Source: Bacillota bacterium
Lineage (GTDB): Bacteria > Bacillota > Clostridia > Lachnospirales > Lachnospiraceae
Assembly (NCBI GenBank): GCA_023423045.1
Contig: JAFAGA010000015.1
Location: forward strand, 1 to 42,746
DNA length: 42,746 nucleotides
Reading direction: 5' to 3'
The position numbers and the translations under genes were made by a program. The notes under the pieces were generated by a model. That model was not told the origin of the DNA. It worked only from the letters and a program-made list of their open reading frames with translations, and made no database searches. Below, piece by piece: positions 24,412-31,775 of the stretch. Numbering within the stretch: position 1 is the stretch's first letter; the number at the start of each line of letters is the position of its first letter.

Positions 24412-24720
24412 TTACCCCGCCATTTCCACCGCATTTTCCTTTAGCTCATTCACTAACTTGATAATTTGGGCCTGCCTTTTACTATCAAATAGTTTCACAA
24501 AACTCATCGGCTTGTCAAACGGCGGCTTCATCAACTCTATTACACTATCGATATATCCGTTCTGCACAACATAGTCAACGATTTTTTTCAAAGGCAATCT
24601 GTTGTTGATTCAGAGATGCATCATTAATAAATATGGATCCTCCAAGCTTGTCATAATTGGATGTCCATTACCTTCATCCACCGTCAGCTTAATTAAATCC
24701 CTCAATTCTATTCTACCCTT
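24412..24720 (-). pseudogene. Remnant of type I restriction subunit HsdR (C-terminus)
   Basis: The frame ending at 24412 encodes KKIVDYVVQNGYIDSVIEL, MKPPFDKPMSFVKLFDSKRQ and VNELKENAVE, the typical last segment of HsdR-type restriction/helicase subunits. Just upstream, in another frame, NDASLNQQQIAF is the segment that normally precedes it (residues before LVDY), so a frameshift lies near the A-run at about 24585-24592. Still further upstream a third frame shows RIELRDLIKL. Only about 100 codons of a normally ~1000-codon gene remain, with no methylase or specificity gene. It lies next to the toxin-antitoxin pair. Confidence 0.7.
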
Positions 24721-24744
24721 TTCAAAAAGTAAAATATCATTCGA

Positions 24745-25548
24745 TTAATTAAACTCAATAGGAATATACGGTACCTGTGCCAGATAAGCCGCTTTCGCAA
24801 AAGGAAGCCCTTCCTGCACAAGATAATCATCCTCCCGCTTCGATACGGTTATTGTACGATCTATCGCATAGAGCTCCCCGGAATATTCCTCAACCAGAGA
24901 TTTCAGCTCTACCCTGTCCTCCGAGGAAATCTCCTCCTCTTTCACCAGGCGCTGAGGTGATACCAGCATCTTGGAGGTTTCGACCCCATCCCTGCTATAC
25001 CTCTCCTCAAAAAGCTTCGCTTCCTTCAGGATGACTTCTGCAATCTTATCCGGAGTGCAATAGGTGCTGTCAACAATCAGATTATAATTGGAAAAATCCA
25101 TATAATTCAGATTATAAATATCCTTATAACGCACTCTCTCCGTAGCGGCACGTTCCGCCAGCAGCTTCTTTGCTTCCTCCAGGGTGCTGTATTTCTCTTC
25201 GGCACCACGCTGGTCGTTTATGACACGCTCCGCTGCCACCTCCAGGCTTACCGACACAAATACCTTGAAGGAGTGCTCAACAAAATGCCAGGCCAGCCGA
25301 GAATCGAAGATAATATTCTTATCCTTGTTTTCTCTGGAGAGTCTTGCAGTCTCATCATCGATCATCTTGTCGTATTTCTTATCCGAGCACATCAGCTGAT
25401 TTAATTCCAACGTTGTCATATTCATCTGACGAGCCAGCTCTCTTTGAACCTTCCCCGTAGAATATATCTCAAATTGATATTTCTCACTTAGCAGCTTGCA
25501 TATGGTGGATTTACCGCTGCCCAGATTACCCGTAATCGTAATATGCAT
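24745..25548 (-). CDS. Cytidylate kinase-like nucleoside/shikimate-type kinase
   Basis: A 267-aa P-loop protein. MHITITGNLGSGKSTICKLL carries the Walker A loop (GNLGSGKS), FEIYSTGKVQRELAR and FDSRLAWHF follow as in cytidylate kinases, and AAERVINDQRG plus ERAATERVRYKDIYNLNYMD match the Arg-rich lid of the AAA_18/Cytidylate_kin2 family. The C-terminal ~70 residues (from about 190) are extra and of unknown fold. True CMP kinases (Cmk) are about 220 aa, so a related kinase with another substrate is possible. ATG at 25548 follows AGAGGT. It lies downstream of the ABC operon's terminator and is probably transcribed separately. Confidence 0.8.
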   Translation of the reverse strand: MHITITGNLGSGKSTICKLLSEKYQFEIYSTGKVQRELARQMNMTTLELNQLMCSDKKYDKMIDDETARLSRENKDKNIIFDSRLAWHFVEHSFKVFVSVSLEVAAERVINDQRGAEEKYSTLEEAKKLLAERAATERVRYKDIYNLNYMDFSNYNLIVDSTYCTPDKIAEVILKEAKLFEERYSRDGVETSKMLVSPQRLVKEEEISSEDRVELKSLVEEYSGELYAIDRTITVSKREDDYLVQEGLPFAKAAYLAQVPYIPIEFN

Positions 25549-25645
25549 TAATTTTACCTCTTTCCCTCGTATCCCTTACCGGTTTTAACGAAGCCTTCCT
25601 TAATATACGCTTTATGAATAATACAGTATTATAGCTGAAAATAAC

Positions 25646-25696
25646 AAAAAAAACAACCATAACAACGTTCTGTTTCCCAGATTATTATATGGTTGT
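25646..25696 (-). terminator. Terminator of the TM1266/ABC operon
   Basis: ACAACCATA (25653-25661) pairs with TATGGTTGT (25688-25696); on the minus strand it is followed by a run of seven to eight T. It lies 45 bases after the ATPase stop. Confidence 0.85.
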
Positions 25697-25740
25697 TTAT
25701 ACAAGTTTTATCAATCTTTGGGGCAGCAATAAATTATTCA

Positions 25741-26313
25741 TCAAATAACCGCAAGCTCAGCTCCCAATTCCTTTGCTTCTTCCTTGTCATGTGTCACCAG
25801 AAGCACTGTCTTTCCCCGGGTATTCTCCTTAACATAGGCCATCACCTGTTTTTTCGTTTCCTCATCCAAACCCTTAAAGGGCTCGTCCAAAATCAGGATA
25901 TCACTTTCTGCCAGCAGGGCCCGCACAATCGCAACCCTTCTCCTCATACCGCCGCTAAATTGTCTGACCGTTTTTCCCCGGCCTTCGTCAATCCCTACCT
26001 TTTTTAACTCGATGTCTATGTCCTGTGTTGTTACAGTTTTAGCACAAGTCAACTTCACATTCCTTATGGCATCCCAGTGTTCAATCAGACGGTCTTCCTG
26101 GAATACAGCCGCAATCCGCTTTCCTTCCATGCCCCTGATTTCTCCGGAATCAGGCTTCTCCAATCTCATCAGCATAGATAAAAGTGTAGTTTTCCCGCTG
26201 CCTGAAGCTCCCATAATGCAATGGATATGCCCCTCCCGGAAACTGAGGTTTAGATCCGTAAACAGCCGGTGTTCTCCAAAGCTTTTGGTCACATGTAATA
26301 GTTGTATCTCCAT
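25741..26313 (-). CDS. ABC importer ATPase (NitT/TauT type)
   Basis: A compact 190-aa ABC ATPase. Walker A GASGSGKT at 35-42, Q-loop FQEDRL, signature FSGGMRRR starting at 119, Walker B DILILDEPF near 138-146, H-loop THDKEE. At 190 aa it lacks the C-terminal regulatory part of many ATPases. The start codon overlaps the permease stop by one base (TAATG). It powers the importer formed with the upstream permease and lipoprotein, and is the last gene before a strong terminator. Confidence 0.92.
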   Translation of the reverse strand: MEIQLLHVTKSFGEHRLFTDLNLSFREGHIHCIMGASGSGKTTLLSMLMRLEKPDSGEIRGMEGKRIAAVFQEDRLIEHWDAIRNVKLTCAKTVTTQDIDIELKKVGIDEGRGKTVRQFSGGMRRRVAIVRALLAESDILILDEPFKGLDEETKKQVMAYVKENTRGKTVLLVTHDKEEAKELGAELAVI

Positions 26314-27077
26314 TACTGCCTCCTTTCCGGATGGAACACAAGGACCACCGCCTTCTCAAAGACAATACTGATCAGAATAATCACAACGGTCCAGGCCAGA
26401 AGCTCCTTCGTCATCAGGTACAGCTTCGCTTCATAAAGCTTCTCACCGATGGAGCCCGCAGGTGTACCGATAACCTCCGCCGCAATACCGGCCTTCCAGC
26501 AAAATCCCAGTCCTACTGTTATTGCTGTCAGAAAAAACGGCTTTACCGAGGGAATATAGATTGCCACCGTCTTCTTAACAGGACCCAGCCGAAATACCCT
26601 GGCCATCTGCAAGAGCTTCTCATCCGCAGAGCGCAGACCCTGAAGCACGCTGGAATAGATCATCGGCACCACCATCATAAATGAGATCAATACCGACAAG
26701 TTCCTGGATTTAATCCAAACCAGAGCAAGGATAATAAAGGATGCCACCGGCATCGCCTTGATTATCCTCATTAAGGGAGAAACCAGGTCTTCCATGAGCC
26801 GATAACGGTAGGACAGCGTCGCAAGCAAGGTACCGGCGGCAAGGGCCATTGAAAAACCGGCAATTATGCGAAGGGAGGAAGAAAGAATGCTCCGCCAGAA
26901 ATCAAGTCCCTGAATCAGTTCCAGCAAGGTGATAAATACTGCTGCCGGAGCAGCAAGCAAAATCTCATTCCCGACCCATCTGCTCACCAGCTCCCAGACT
27001 AACAGCCAAAAGCAGACAACAAATATTTTTCGCCCAAGCCGTTTGGCAGATGCCTGAAACAATATCGGAGCTCCCAT
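26313..27077 (-). CDS. ABC importer permease (SsuC/TauC type)
   Basis: A 254-aa inner-membrane permease with about six hydrophobic segments, beginning at residues 16-36. The cytoplasmic coupling loop is recognisable in ADEKLLQMARVFRLGPVKKT, the equivalent of the EAA loop in nitrate/sulfonate/thiamine-precursor permeases, and GLGFCWKAGIAAEVIG is the hallmark of that group. ATG at 27077 follows GGAGGGAG. It lies between the lipoprotein (120 bases upstream) and the ATPase (1-base overlap). Confidence 0.92.
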   Translation of the reverse strand: MGAPILFQASAKRLGRKIFVVCFWLLVWELVSRWVGNEILLAAPAAVFITLLELIQGLDFWRSILSSSLRIIAGFSMALAAGTLLATLSYRYRLMEDLVSPLMRIIKAMPVASFIILALVWIKSRNLSVLISFMMVVPMIYSSVLQGLRSADEKLLQMARVFRLGPVKKTVAIYIPSVKPFFLTAITVGLGFCWKAGIAAEVIGTPAGSIGEKLYEAKLYLMTKELLAWTVVIILISIVFEKAVVLVFHPERRQ

Positions 27078-27172
27078 ATGCGCTCTCCCTCCTTTGTTCT
27101 ATATTCGTTACACCGCTTTATTCTCCTCCTCAGAAACGTTTGCAAGCCCCCGATGAGAAGTTAGCTTTTACG

Positions 27173-27206
27173 CTTTATTTCATCTTTATTTCATGTTCTA
27201 TTTCAT
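27173..27206 (-). repeat. Three short tandem repeats at the end of the binding-protein gene
   Basis: CTTTATTTCAT at 27173-27183 and 27184-27194, then GTTCTATTTCAT at 27195-27206. The array covers the stop codon of the binding-protein gene and starts the 120-base gap to the permease. It may be replication slippage. Confidence 0.6.
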
Positions 27207-28274
27207 ATAATAAAAATTCTCTGCCGGAAGTTCACCGCCTACTGATTGGGGATTCTGGCCGTGAAGCACTTTAAGATAGCCCTCCACCTTCTCCTTCATA
27301 GCTTCTCCCTGGATCAGAGTAATATTGCAATAAGGCATTGCCTGTTTTATCACGGCGGCTTTAAAGATATCGAACTTTTCCACCAAGGCGGATGCTTCTT
27401 CCACATTCTCATTTACAAATAGGACAGAAGCAGCATATTCCTCCAGGAATGCATCAAAAGCCCCTTTATTCTTCTCCAGAAAATCACTGCGAACTACAAC
27501 AACTCCCGTCACTACAGAACTGTTGTCCTCACTTACAGCCTCCCACTCCTTTGCTATATCAAGAGCTATTCTTACCTTATCATTATTCATTAATACCGTA
27601 GTCACATAGGGCTGAGGCAGCATGGCAACCGCATTCTCGGTTTGGCTGAGAATTGCCGCAACCTCCGCAGCTTCTGTCTTATATTCAATCGTAACATCCT
27701 TCTCCGGATCAATTCCGTAGGAGGCAAGAAGATAGTTCAGCGTATACTGGGGTGTTGTTCCCAAACCGGTAGAATAGATTGTTTTGCCCTTTAAATCTTC
27801 CACCTGCTGAATCTGGTCTCCGGTCTCCACAATATATAGAACTCCCAGCGTATTAATTCCTGCAAGCTTAATCTGACCCTGGGTCTTATTATACAGCACG
27901 GAAGCAAGATTGCAGGGAACCGCGGCGATATCCAGCTCTCCCTTCGCTAATCCGGCACTGATCTCATCCGCCGCACCTGCCAGGGTGAAGCTGTACTCAT
28001 TGGCGGAAGCTCCGTTAGATGCATCTTCCATTATCTTAACCATCCCAATAGCTGTCGGCCCCTTCAGTGCTCCAATCCGGATACTTGTCTTCTCAGACGG
28101 CTCCGCTGCTTCGGGGGTAGGAGCGGCCTCCCGGGTAGGGGCAGCCGTAGGTTCCGGTGTTGCGGTTGCTTCAGATGCAGGCTGCTCCCTTATGGGATCG
28201 TCTGCCTTGGCAGCACATGCTGCCAGGGTTAGAACCAATAGAAACATCGATATTACCATACTTAATTTTTTCAT
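27198..28274 (-). CDS. ABC importer substrate-binding lipoprotein (NMT1/ThiY-like)
   Basis: A 358-aa lipoprotein. Signal peptide with lipobox LAAC (Cys20), then a Pro/Glu/Thr/Ala-rich linker with repeated TPEP/APTREA/APTPEA units to about residue 62. The receptor domain has the NMT1/NitT pattern: IRIGALKGPTAIGM, AAVPCNLASVLYNKTQGQI, DLKGKTIYSTGLGTTPQYTL and AMLPQPYVTTVL. Relatives bind nitrate, sulfonates, pyrimidine precursors of thiamine and other small molecules. Association with a TM1266-family gene suggests a compound needed for the [FeFe]-hydrogenase system, but this is inference. Confidence 0.9.
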   Translation of the reverse strand: MKKLSMVISMFLLVLTLAACAAKADDPIREQPASEATATPEPTAAPTREAAPTPEAAEPSEKTSIRIGALKGPTAIGMVKIMEDASNGASANEYSFTLAGAADEISAGLAKGELDIAAVPCNLASVLYNKTQGQIKLAGINTLGVLYIVETGDQIQQVEDLKGKTIYSTGLGTTPQYTLNYLLASYGIDPEKDVTIEYKTEAAEVAAILSQTENAVAMLPQPYVTTVLMNNDKVRIALDIAKEWEAVSEDNSSVVTGVVVVRSDFLEKNKGAFDAFLEEYAASVLFVNENVEEASALVEKFDIFKAAVIKQAMPYCNITLIQGEAMKEKVEGYLKVLHGQNPQSVGGELPAENFYYMK

Positions 28275-28367
28275 ATAATTGTTCTCCTTTTCTTGTCTTT
28301 CGTTACTTCTTCTATTTGTTATTTACATAAAGCCCTGTTCTATTCAAGACCCTATTCTGTTTAGAAC

Positions 28368-28613
28368 CTACTTTTTTGAATATACCGTCTTCACATTTAC
28401 ACCTTTAATCATACCAAGCTTCCCGGCTAAAGTGCTTATGGTGTCCGTATCTGCATTAATCACAACGCTAATAATATTAATATTTTTCTCGCGATAAGGA
28501 ATTCCCATTCTGCCGATAATATACTGTCCATACTCATGGAGCAGTCCATTAAGGCGCTCTACAGCATCCACATCCTCCACAATAATACCAATTAATGCAA
28601 TTCTTGTCTCCAT
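28368..28613 (-). CDS. TM1266-family [FeFe]-hydrogenase system putative regulator
   Basis: An 81-aa ferredoxin-like/ACT-type protein: ALIGIIVEDVDAVERLNGLL, HEYGQYIIGRMGIPYREKNI, NIISVVINADTDTISTLAGKLG. This matches the small family named after Thermotoga TM1266, which lies beside iron-only hydrogenase maturation genes and resembles NikR's ligand domain. No hydrogenase or HydEFG gene is in the window. The ATG follows GGGAGGAG. It leads the ABC importer operon and is the first gene behind the regulated leader. Confidence 0.88.
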   Translation of the reverse strand: METRIALIGIIVEDVDAVERLNGLLHEYGQYIIGRMGIPYREKNINIISVVINADTDTISTLAGKLGMIKGVNVKTVYSKK

Positions 28614-28645
28614 ACCGTTCTCCTCCCAATCAGAAATATCAAATC

Positions 28646-28788
28646 AAAAAAATCCCTATGCCATAATAGCATAGGGAATATGTGCCTGCTTAATTTCCAT
28701 CGTCTTCTTACCCGGATCTACCTGCCTTCAGAACGATTTGCTCATAATTTTCCTATGCCTTTTCATCAGGAACCCTTTTGAATTGGCC
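28646..28788 (-). promoter_or_regulatory. Structured leader with terminator/antiterminator switch (class unknown)
   Basis: On the minus strand the transcript from about 28788 ends in the stem CCCTATGC/GCATAGGG (28676-28669 with 28661-28654) followed by seven T (28652-28646), a strong terminator 33 bases before the TM1266 gene. An upstream segment, GGCATAGGA (28759-28751), repeats the 3' arm of the stem and can pair with its 5' arm, giving an antiterminator. Other stems: TTCCT/AGGAA and ATCG-TTCT/AGAA-CGAT. A mini-ORF, MKRHRKIMSKSF, with AAAAGGG before it overlaps the antiterminator strand. I do not recognise the conserved core of any known riboswitch class. Confidence 0.75.
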
Positions 28789-28794
28789 AAGATA

Positions 28795-28823
28795 ATATTA
28801 GCATTTCGTTAATAATTTGTCAA
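28795..28823 (-). promoter_or_regulatory. Sigma-A promoter of the TM1266/ABC operon
   Basis: Minus strand: TTGACA (28823-28818), 17-base spacer, TAATAT (28800-28795). The -35 box lies inside the last codons of the ArsR-type gene. Confidence 0.8.
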
Positions 28824-29108
28824 GCTTTCTCCGCTTACTGCATAAACCTCTAACAGACTGCCAAGGTCCTTGAATTTACTGCCATTCAGGCGGTAATAGA
28901 TCCACTTACCATCCCGACGGCAGCATACCAGCCCTGCTTCACATAGTATTCTCATATGATGTGACAGCGTCGGCTGGGATATCTTAAGCTGCTCCAATAG
29001 CTTACAGGCGCATCTCTCTCCGTCCTTCAGCTGTTCCAAAATTACCAGGCGATTGGGGTCCCCCAATGCCTTGAGTTCCAATGCTCTTTGACAATATGAC
29101 CCTTCCAT
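28809..29108 (-). CDS. ArsR-family transcriptional regulator
   Basis: A 99-aa winged-helix repressor: ALGDPNRLVILEQLKDGERC, then CACKLLEQLKISQPTLSHHM as the DNA-recognition segment, then EAGLVCCRRDGKWIYYRL. The Cys-x-Cys in ERCACKLL corresponds to the metal(loid)-sensing pair of ArsR proteins, so arsenite/antimonite or another thiophilic ligand is possible; no arsenic gene is near. The ATG at 29108 follows GGAGG, which lies inside the codons after the in-frame ATG at 29129. No terminator separates it from the operon downstream, so it may read through and perhaps repress that promoter. Confidence 0.9.
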   Translation of the reverse strand: MEGSYCQRALELKALGDPNRLVILEQLKDGERCACKLLEQLKISQPTLSHHMRILCEAGLVCCRRDGKWIYYRLNGSKFKDLGSLLEVYAVSGESLTNY

Positions 29109-29178
29109 ACTTCCCTCCAGGATTACCATATTTCATACAACTCTTTGTGCCGGGATGTGCATATATTTCGCTCCGGCA

Positions 29179-29868
29179 TTATACCTTAAAACGATAACCG
29201 ACGCCCCAGATTGTTTCAATATACTGGGGTTTTGAAGTATTATATTCGATCTTTTCCCGGATTTTCTTGATATGAACCGTTACCGTAGCAATATCTCCCA
29301 CGGATTCCATATCCCAGATCTCCCGGAACAGCTCATCCTTCGTATAGACATGATTTGGATTCTGTGCAAGAAAGGTTAGAAGATCAAATTCCTTCGTAGT
29401 AAAGATCCTCTCTTCCCCATTCAGAAATACCCGCCTCGCTGTCTTATCTATCTTAAGTCCGCGAATTTCAATGACCTCGTTCTCCTTTACTCCGGAGCCG
29501 ATGAGCCTTTCATATCTGGCAAGATGGGCCTTTACCCTGGCCACCAGCTCGCTGGGGCTGAAGGGCTTTGTCATATAATCATCCGCGCCCAGACCCAGAC
29601 CGCGAATCTTATCTATGTCATCCTTCTTTGCCGACACCATGATAACTGGAATATTTTTAATTTCCCGAATCTTTTTACAGATCTCGAAACCGTCCACGCC
29701 GGGAAGCATCAGGTCCAGGATAATCATCTCAAATTCCTCCGAGAGCGCCCTTTTTAGTCCTACTTCCCCGTTCGTCTCCACCTCTACCTCAAATCCGCTG
29801 AGCTCCAGATAATCCTTCTCAAGCTCCGCAATTGCCACTTCATCCTCGATAATTAACAGCCTGCTCAT
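29179..29868 (-). CDS. OmpR/PhoB-family response regulator
   Basis: A 229-aa two-component regulator. Receiver domain with acidic pocket (IEDE, residues 7-10), phospho-acceptor Asp52 (ILDLMLPG), Lys near 101 (DYMTKPFSPSELVARV). The winged-helix effector domain begins about residue 130 (TKEFDLLTFLAQNPNHVYTK; ends IWGVGYRFKV). Partner of the sensor kinase encoded 104 bases upstream. Targets unknown. Confidence 0.95.
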   Translation of the reverse strand: MSRLLIIEDEVAIAELEKDYLELSGFEVEVETNGEVGLKRALSEEFEMIILDLMLPGVDGFEICKKIREIKNIPVIMVSAKKDDIDKIRGLGLGADDYMTKPFSPSELVARVKAHLARYERLIGSGVKENEVIEIRGLKIDKTARRVFLNGEERIFTTKEFDLLTFLAQNPNHVYTKDELFREIWDMESVGDIATVTVHIKKIREKIEYNTSKPQYIETIWGVGYRFKV

Positions 29869-29972
29869 CGTTACACTCCTTTCACAATATATCTTCTAAC
29901 CTCTGCCTTATGATAAATATTTTATACCGACATCTGACATCGGCACCTCTATGGTACGGTCACAAGCCCTTT

Positions 29973-31469
29973 CTATGTCATGCCGCTTTCCGCCTTCCGC
30001 AGGGTGAACAAAACCGTGGTTCCCACTCCCTGCTCACTGGAAGCCCAAATTCTTCCACCATGGTCCTCGATGATTTTCTTTGATATTGCCAATCCCAGAC
30101 CGCTGCCTCCTTTTTTGGAGTTTCTCGAGGCATCCGCCCGGTAAAACCGCTCGAAGATATAAGGAATATCCACTTTCGGAATTCCGACACCGTTATCCTC
30201 AATCTCAATCTGGATATAAGAACCTACGTCATGCAGTCTAAGCTGTATAATCCCTTTCGGCTTATCCAGATATTTTACCGCATTGCCAATAATATTATTG
30301 ATGACACGCTTAAGCTGCTCGGCATCGGCTACCACCTTTGTCCCGGAATCAATTTCGTTATAGTACTGTACCTCAACATTTCTAACCTCCAGGTCCAGGC
30401 CGATCTCTTCGATGCAATCGTCAAAATACTCCCTGATCTTAATCTCTTTAAAGGTGTATGGGACCGTATTGCAGTCTATCTTGGCATAAAAGTTCAGTTC
30501 ATCCACCAAAATAACCATATCATTCGCCTTGCTCAATATGGTCTGGAGATATTTCTCCTGCTTCTCGGGAGAACCGGCAACTCCGTCGATCAAGCCCTCC
30601 GCATAACCCTGGATTGCAGTAAGGGGGGTCTTCAGGTCATGGGAAATATTACTGATCAGCTCCTTAATATCCTCCTCATATTTCAGCCGGTTATCAATCA
30701 GCTCCTTTAACCGGATGCGCATTTCTTCAAAATCCTCACAAAGCTGCCCTATCTCATCCTCTGTTTCCGACTGCACCGAATATTCCAGATCCCCGTCCTT
30801 AATCTGGCTCATACCGATTCTTAAGATATTCAACGGTCTTAGTATTCCCCTGTAAATCCAGAGCATCAGCATCATTGCAGTGAATATCAGTATCAGCAGG
30901 AAGGAGATCAGCGTCTGGGACGCGAGAGCCTTAATCTGAGGAAACAATGTATTCAGATCGGTAATAATGAAAACCGTCCCTTCCGCACCGTCTGTAAAAT
31001 AAAAATCCTGGGACTTGACGAGAAATGGTTTCCTGCTATTGACATACATACCGCCGTCCAAATCGGCACTGTATTCACCAAACTTTTGCAGCGACCCCTT
31101 GAGCACCTCCAGCATCTTTTCATCCCCTGAATAGATAAATTCATTGTTCCTGCGCAGGGCGATGAAGGAATACCGGTTCACCAGCTCTTCATTCAGGTTT
31201 TCAATAAATATTTTATCTTCCAGCTTCTGCGGCTCCTTGAGGGCCGTCAGCTTTATCTCATTATAGATTCCCCGGGTAAGGCGGTTCAGAATCTGGATGG
31301 GATTCGTTATCACCTGAATCGTGTCCGCCTCCACATCGTAGGATTCCTGGATGGAATTCGTCTGAAAGGTAATGATGGTTCCTGCCGCAATGGAAAGCAG
31401 CATAATCGGCATCGCTATCATAATAAAGAAGGCTGTCAAAAGTCTGTCCTTCAGTCTCAAAAAATCCAC
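29973..31469 (-). CDS. Sensor histidine kinase
   Basis: A 498-aa membrane kinase. Transmembrane segments at about residues 12-34 and 185-206 enclose a ~150-residue extracytoplasmic sensor domain. A HAMP linker follows (PLNILRIGMSQIKDGDLEY), then the dimerisation domain with phospho-acceptor His277 (SNISHDLKTPLTAIQGYAEG), and the ATPase domain with IEIEDNGVGIP (N/G1 boxes), FYRADASRNSKKGGSGLGLA (F and G2). The start is GTG at 31469, after AAAGGAAG. It is transcribed before its response regulator. A large palindrome lies 60-100 bases upstream and may control the pair. Confidence 0.94.
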   Translation of the reverse strand: MDFLRLKDRLLTAFFIMIAMPIMLLSIAAGTIITFQTNSIQESYDVEADTIQVITNPIQILNRLTRGIYNEIKLTALKEPQKLEDKIFIENLNEELVNRYSFIALRRNNEFIYSGDEKMLEVLKGSLQKFGEYSADLDGGMYVNSRKPFLVKSQDFYFTDGAEGTVFIITDLNTLFPQIKALASQTLISFLLILIFTAMMLMLWIYRGILRPLNILRIGMSQIKDGDLEYSVQSETEDEIGQLCEDFEEMRIRLKELIDNRLKYEEDIKELISNISHDLKTPLTAIQGYAEGLIDGVAGSPEKQEKYLQTILSKANDMVILVDELNFYAKIDCNTVPYTFKEIKIREYFDDCIEEIGLDLEVRNVEVQYYNEIDSGTKVVADAEQLKRVINNIIGNAVKYLDKPKGIIQLRLHDVGSYIQIEIEDNGVGIPKVDIPYIFERFYRADASRNSKKGGSGLGLAISKKIIEDHGGRIWASSEQGVGTTVLFTLRKAESGMT

Positions 31470-31525
31470 CCGCTTCCTTTCATTAATTTATAACCAAGAT
31501 GCGCACTCCCTTTGGTCGGTGCATA

Positions 31526-31564
31526 CGCATACATGCGTGGTATAATGTATAACGACATTATACC
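31526..31564. promoter_or_regulatory. Adjacent palindromes upstream of the two-component system
   Basis: GGTATAATGT-ATAACG-ACATTATACC (31539-31564) is a perfect 10-6-10 inverted repeat and includes a TATAAT on each strand. CGCAT-AC-ATGCG (31526-31537) adjoins it. The symmetry is far above chance and lies 57 bases before the kinase GTG, so an operator over the promoter is the likely reading. Confidence 0.6.
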
Positions 31565-31659
31565 ATCTAACCATAGTATGTGCATAGAAAATTACTCTAA
31601 CCTTTCTAAAGTTTCCATGAAATGTGCGGCAAAAAGCATTACATAGGCAAATATTACAA

Positions 31660-31712
31660 AAGCCATGGGTGGATTGCAGTATAGCTTACTGCTCTGTCCT
31701 TCCCCATGGCTT
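31660..31712 (-). terminator. Terminator of metK
   Basis: AAGCCATGGG (31660-31669) pairs with CCCATGGCTT (31703-31712), with an inner GCAGT/ACTGC stem. On the minus strand the tail is TTTTGTAATATTT. Confidence 0.75.
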
Positions 31713-31775
31713 ACGGTTTCATCATTTTACTGCCTTGCGGCTTAATATGCGGCTTAATCCGCACTACTTTCTTCC

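Noticed and set aside
28740..28790. CTGATGA in the TM1266 leader as a hammerhead ribozyme core
   Set aside because: The required GAAA block and three-stem arrangement are not present around it.
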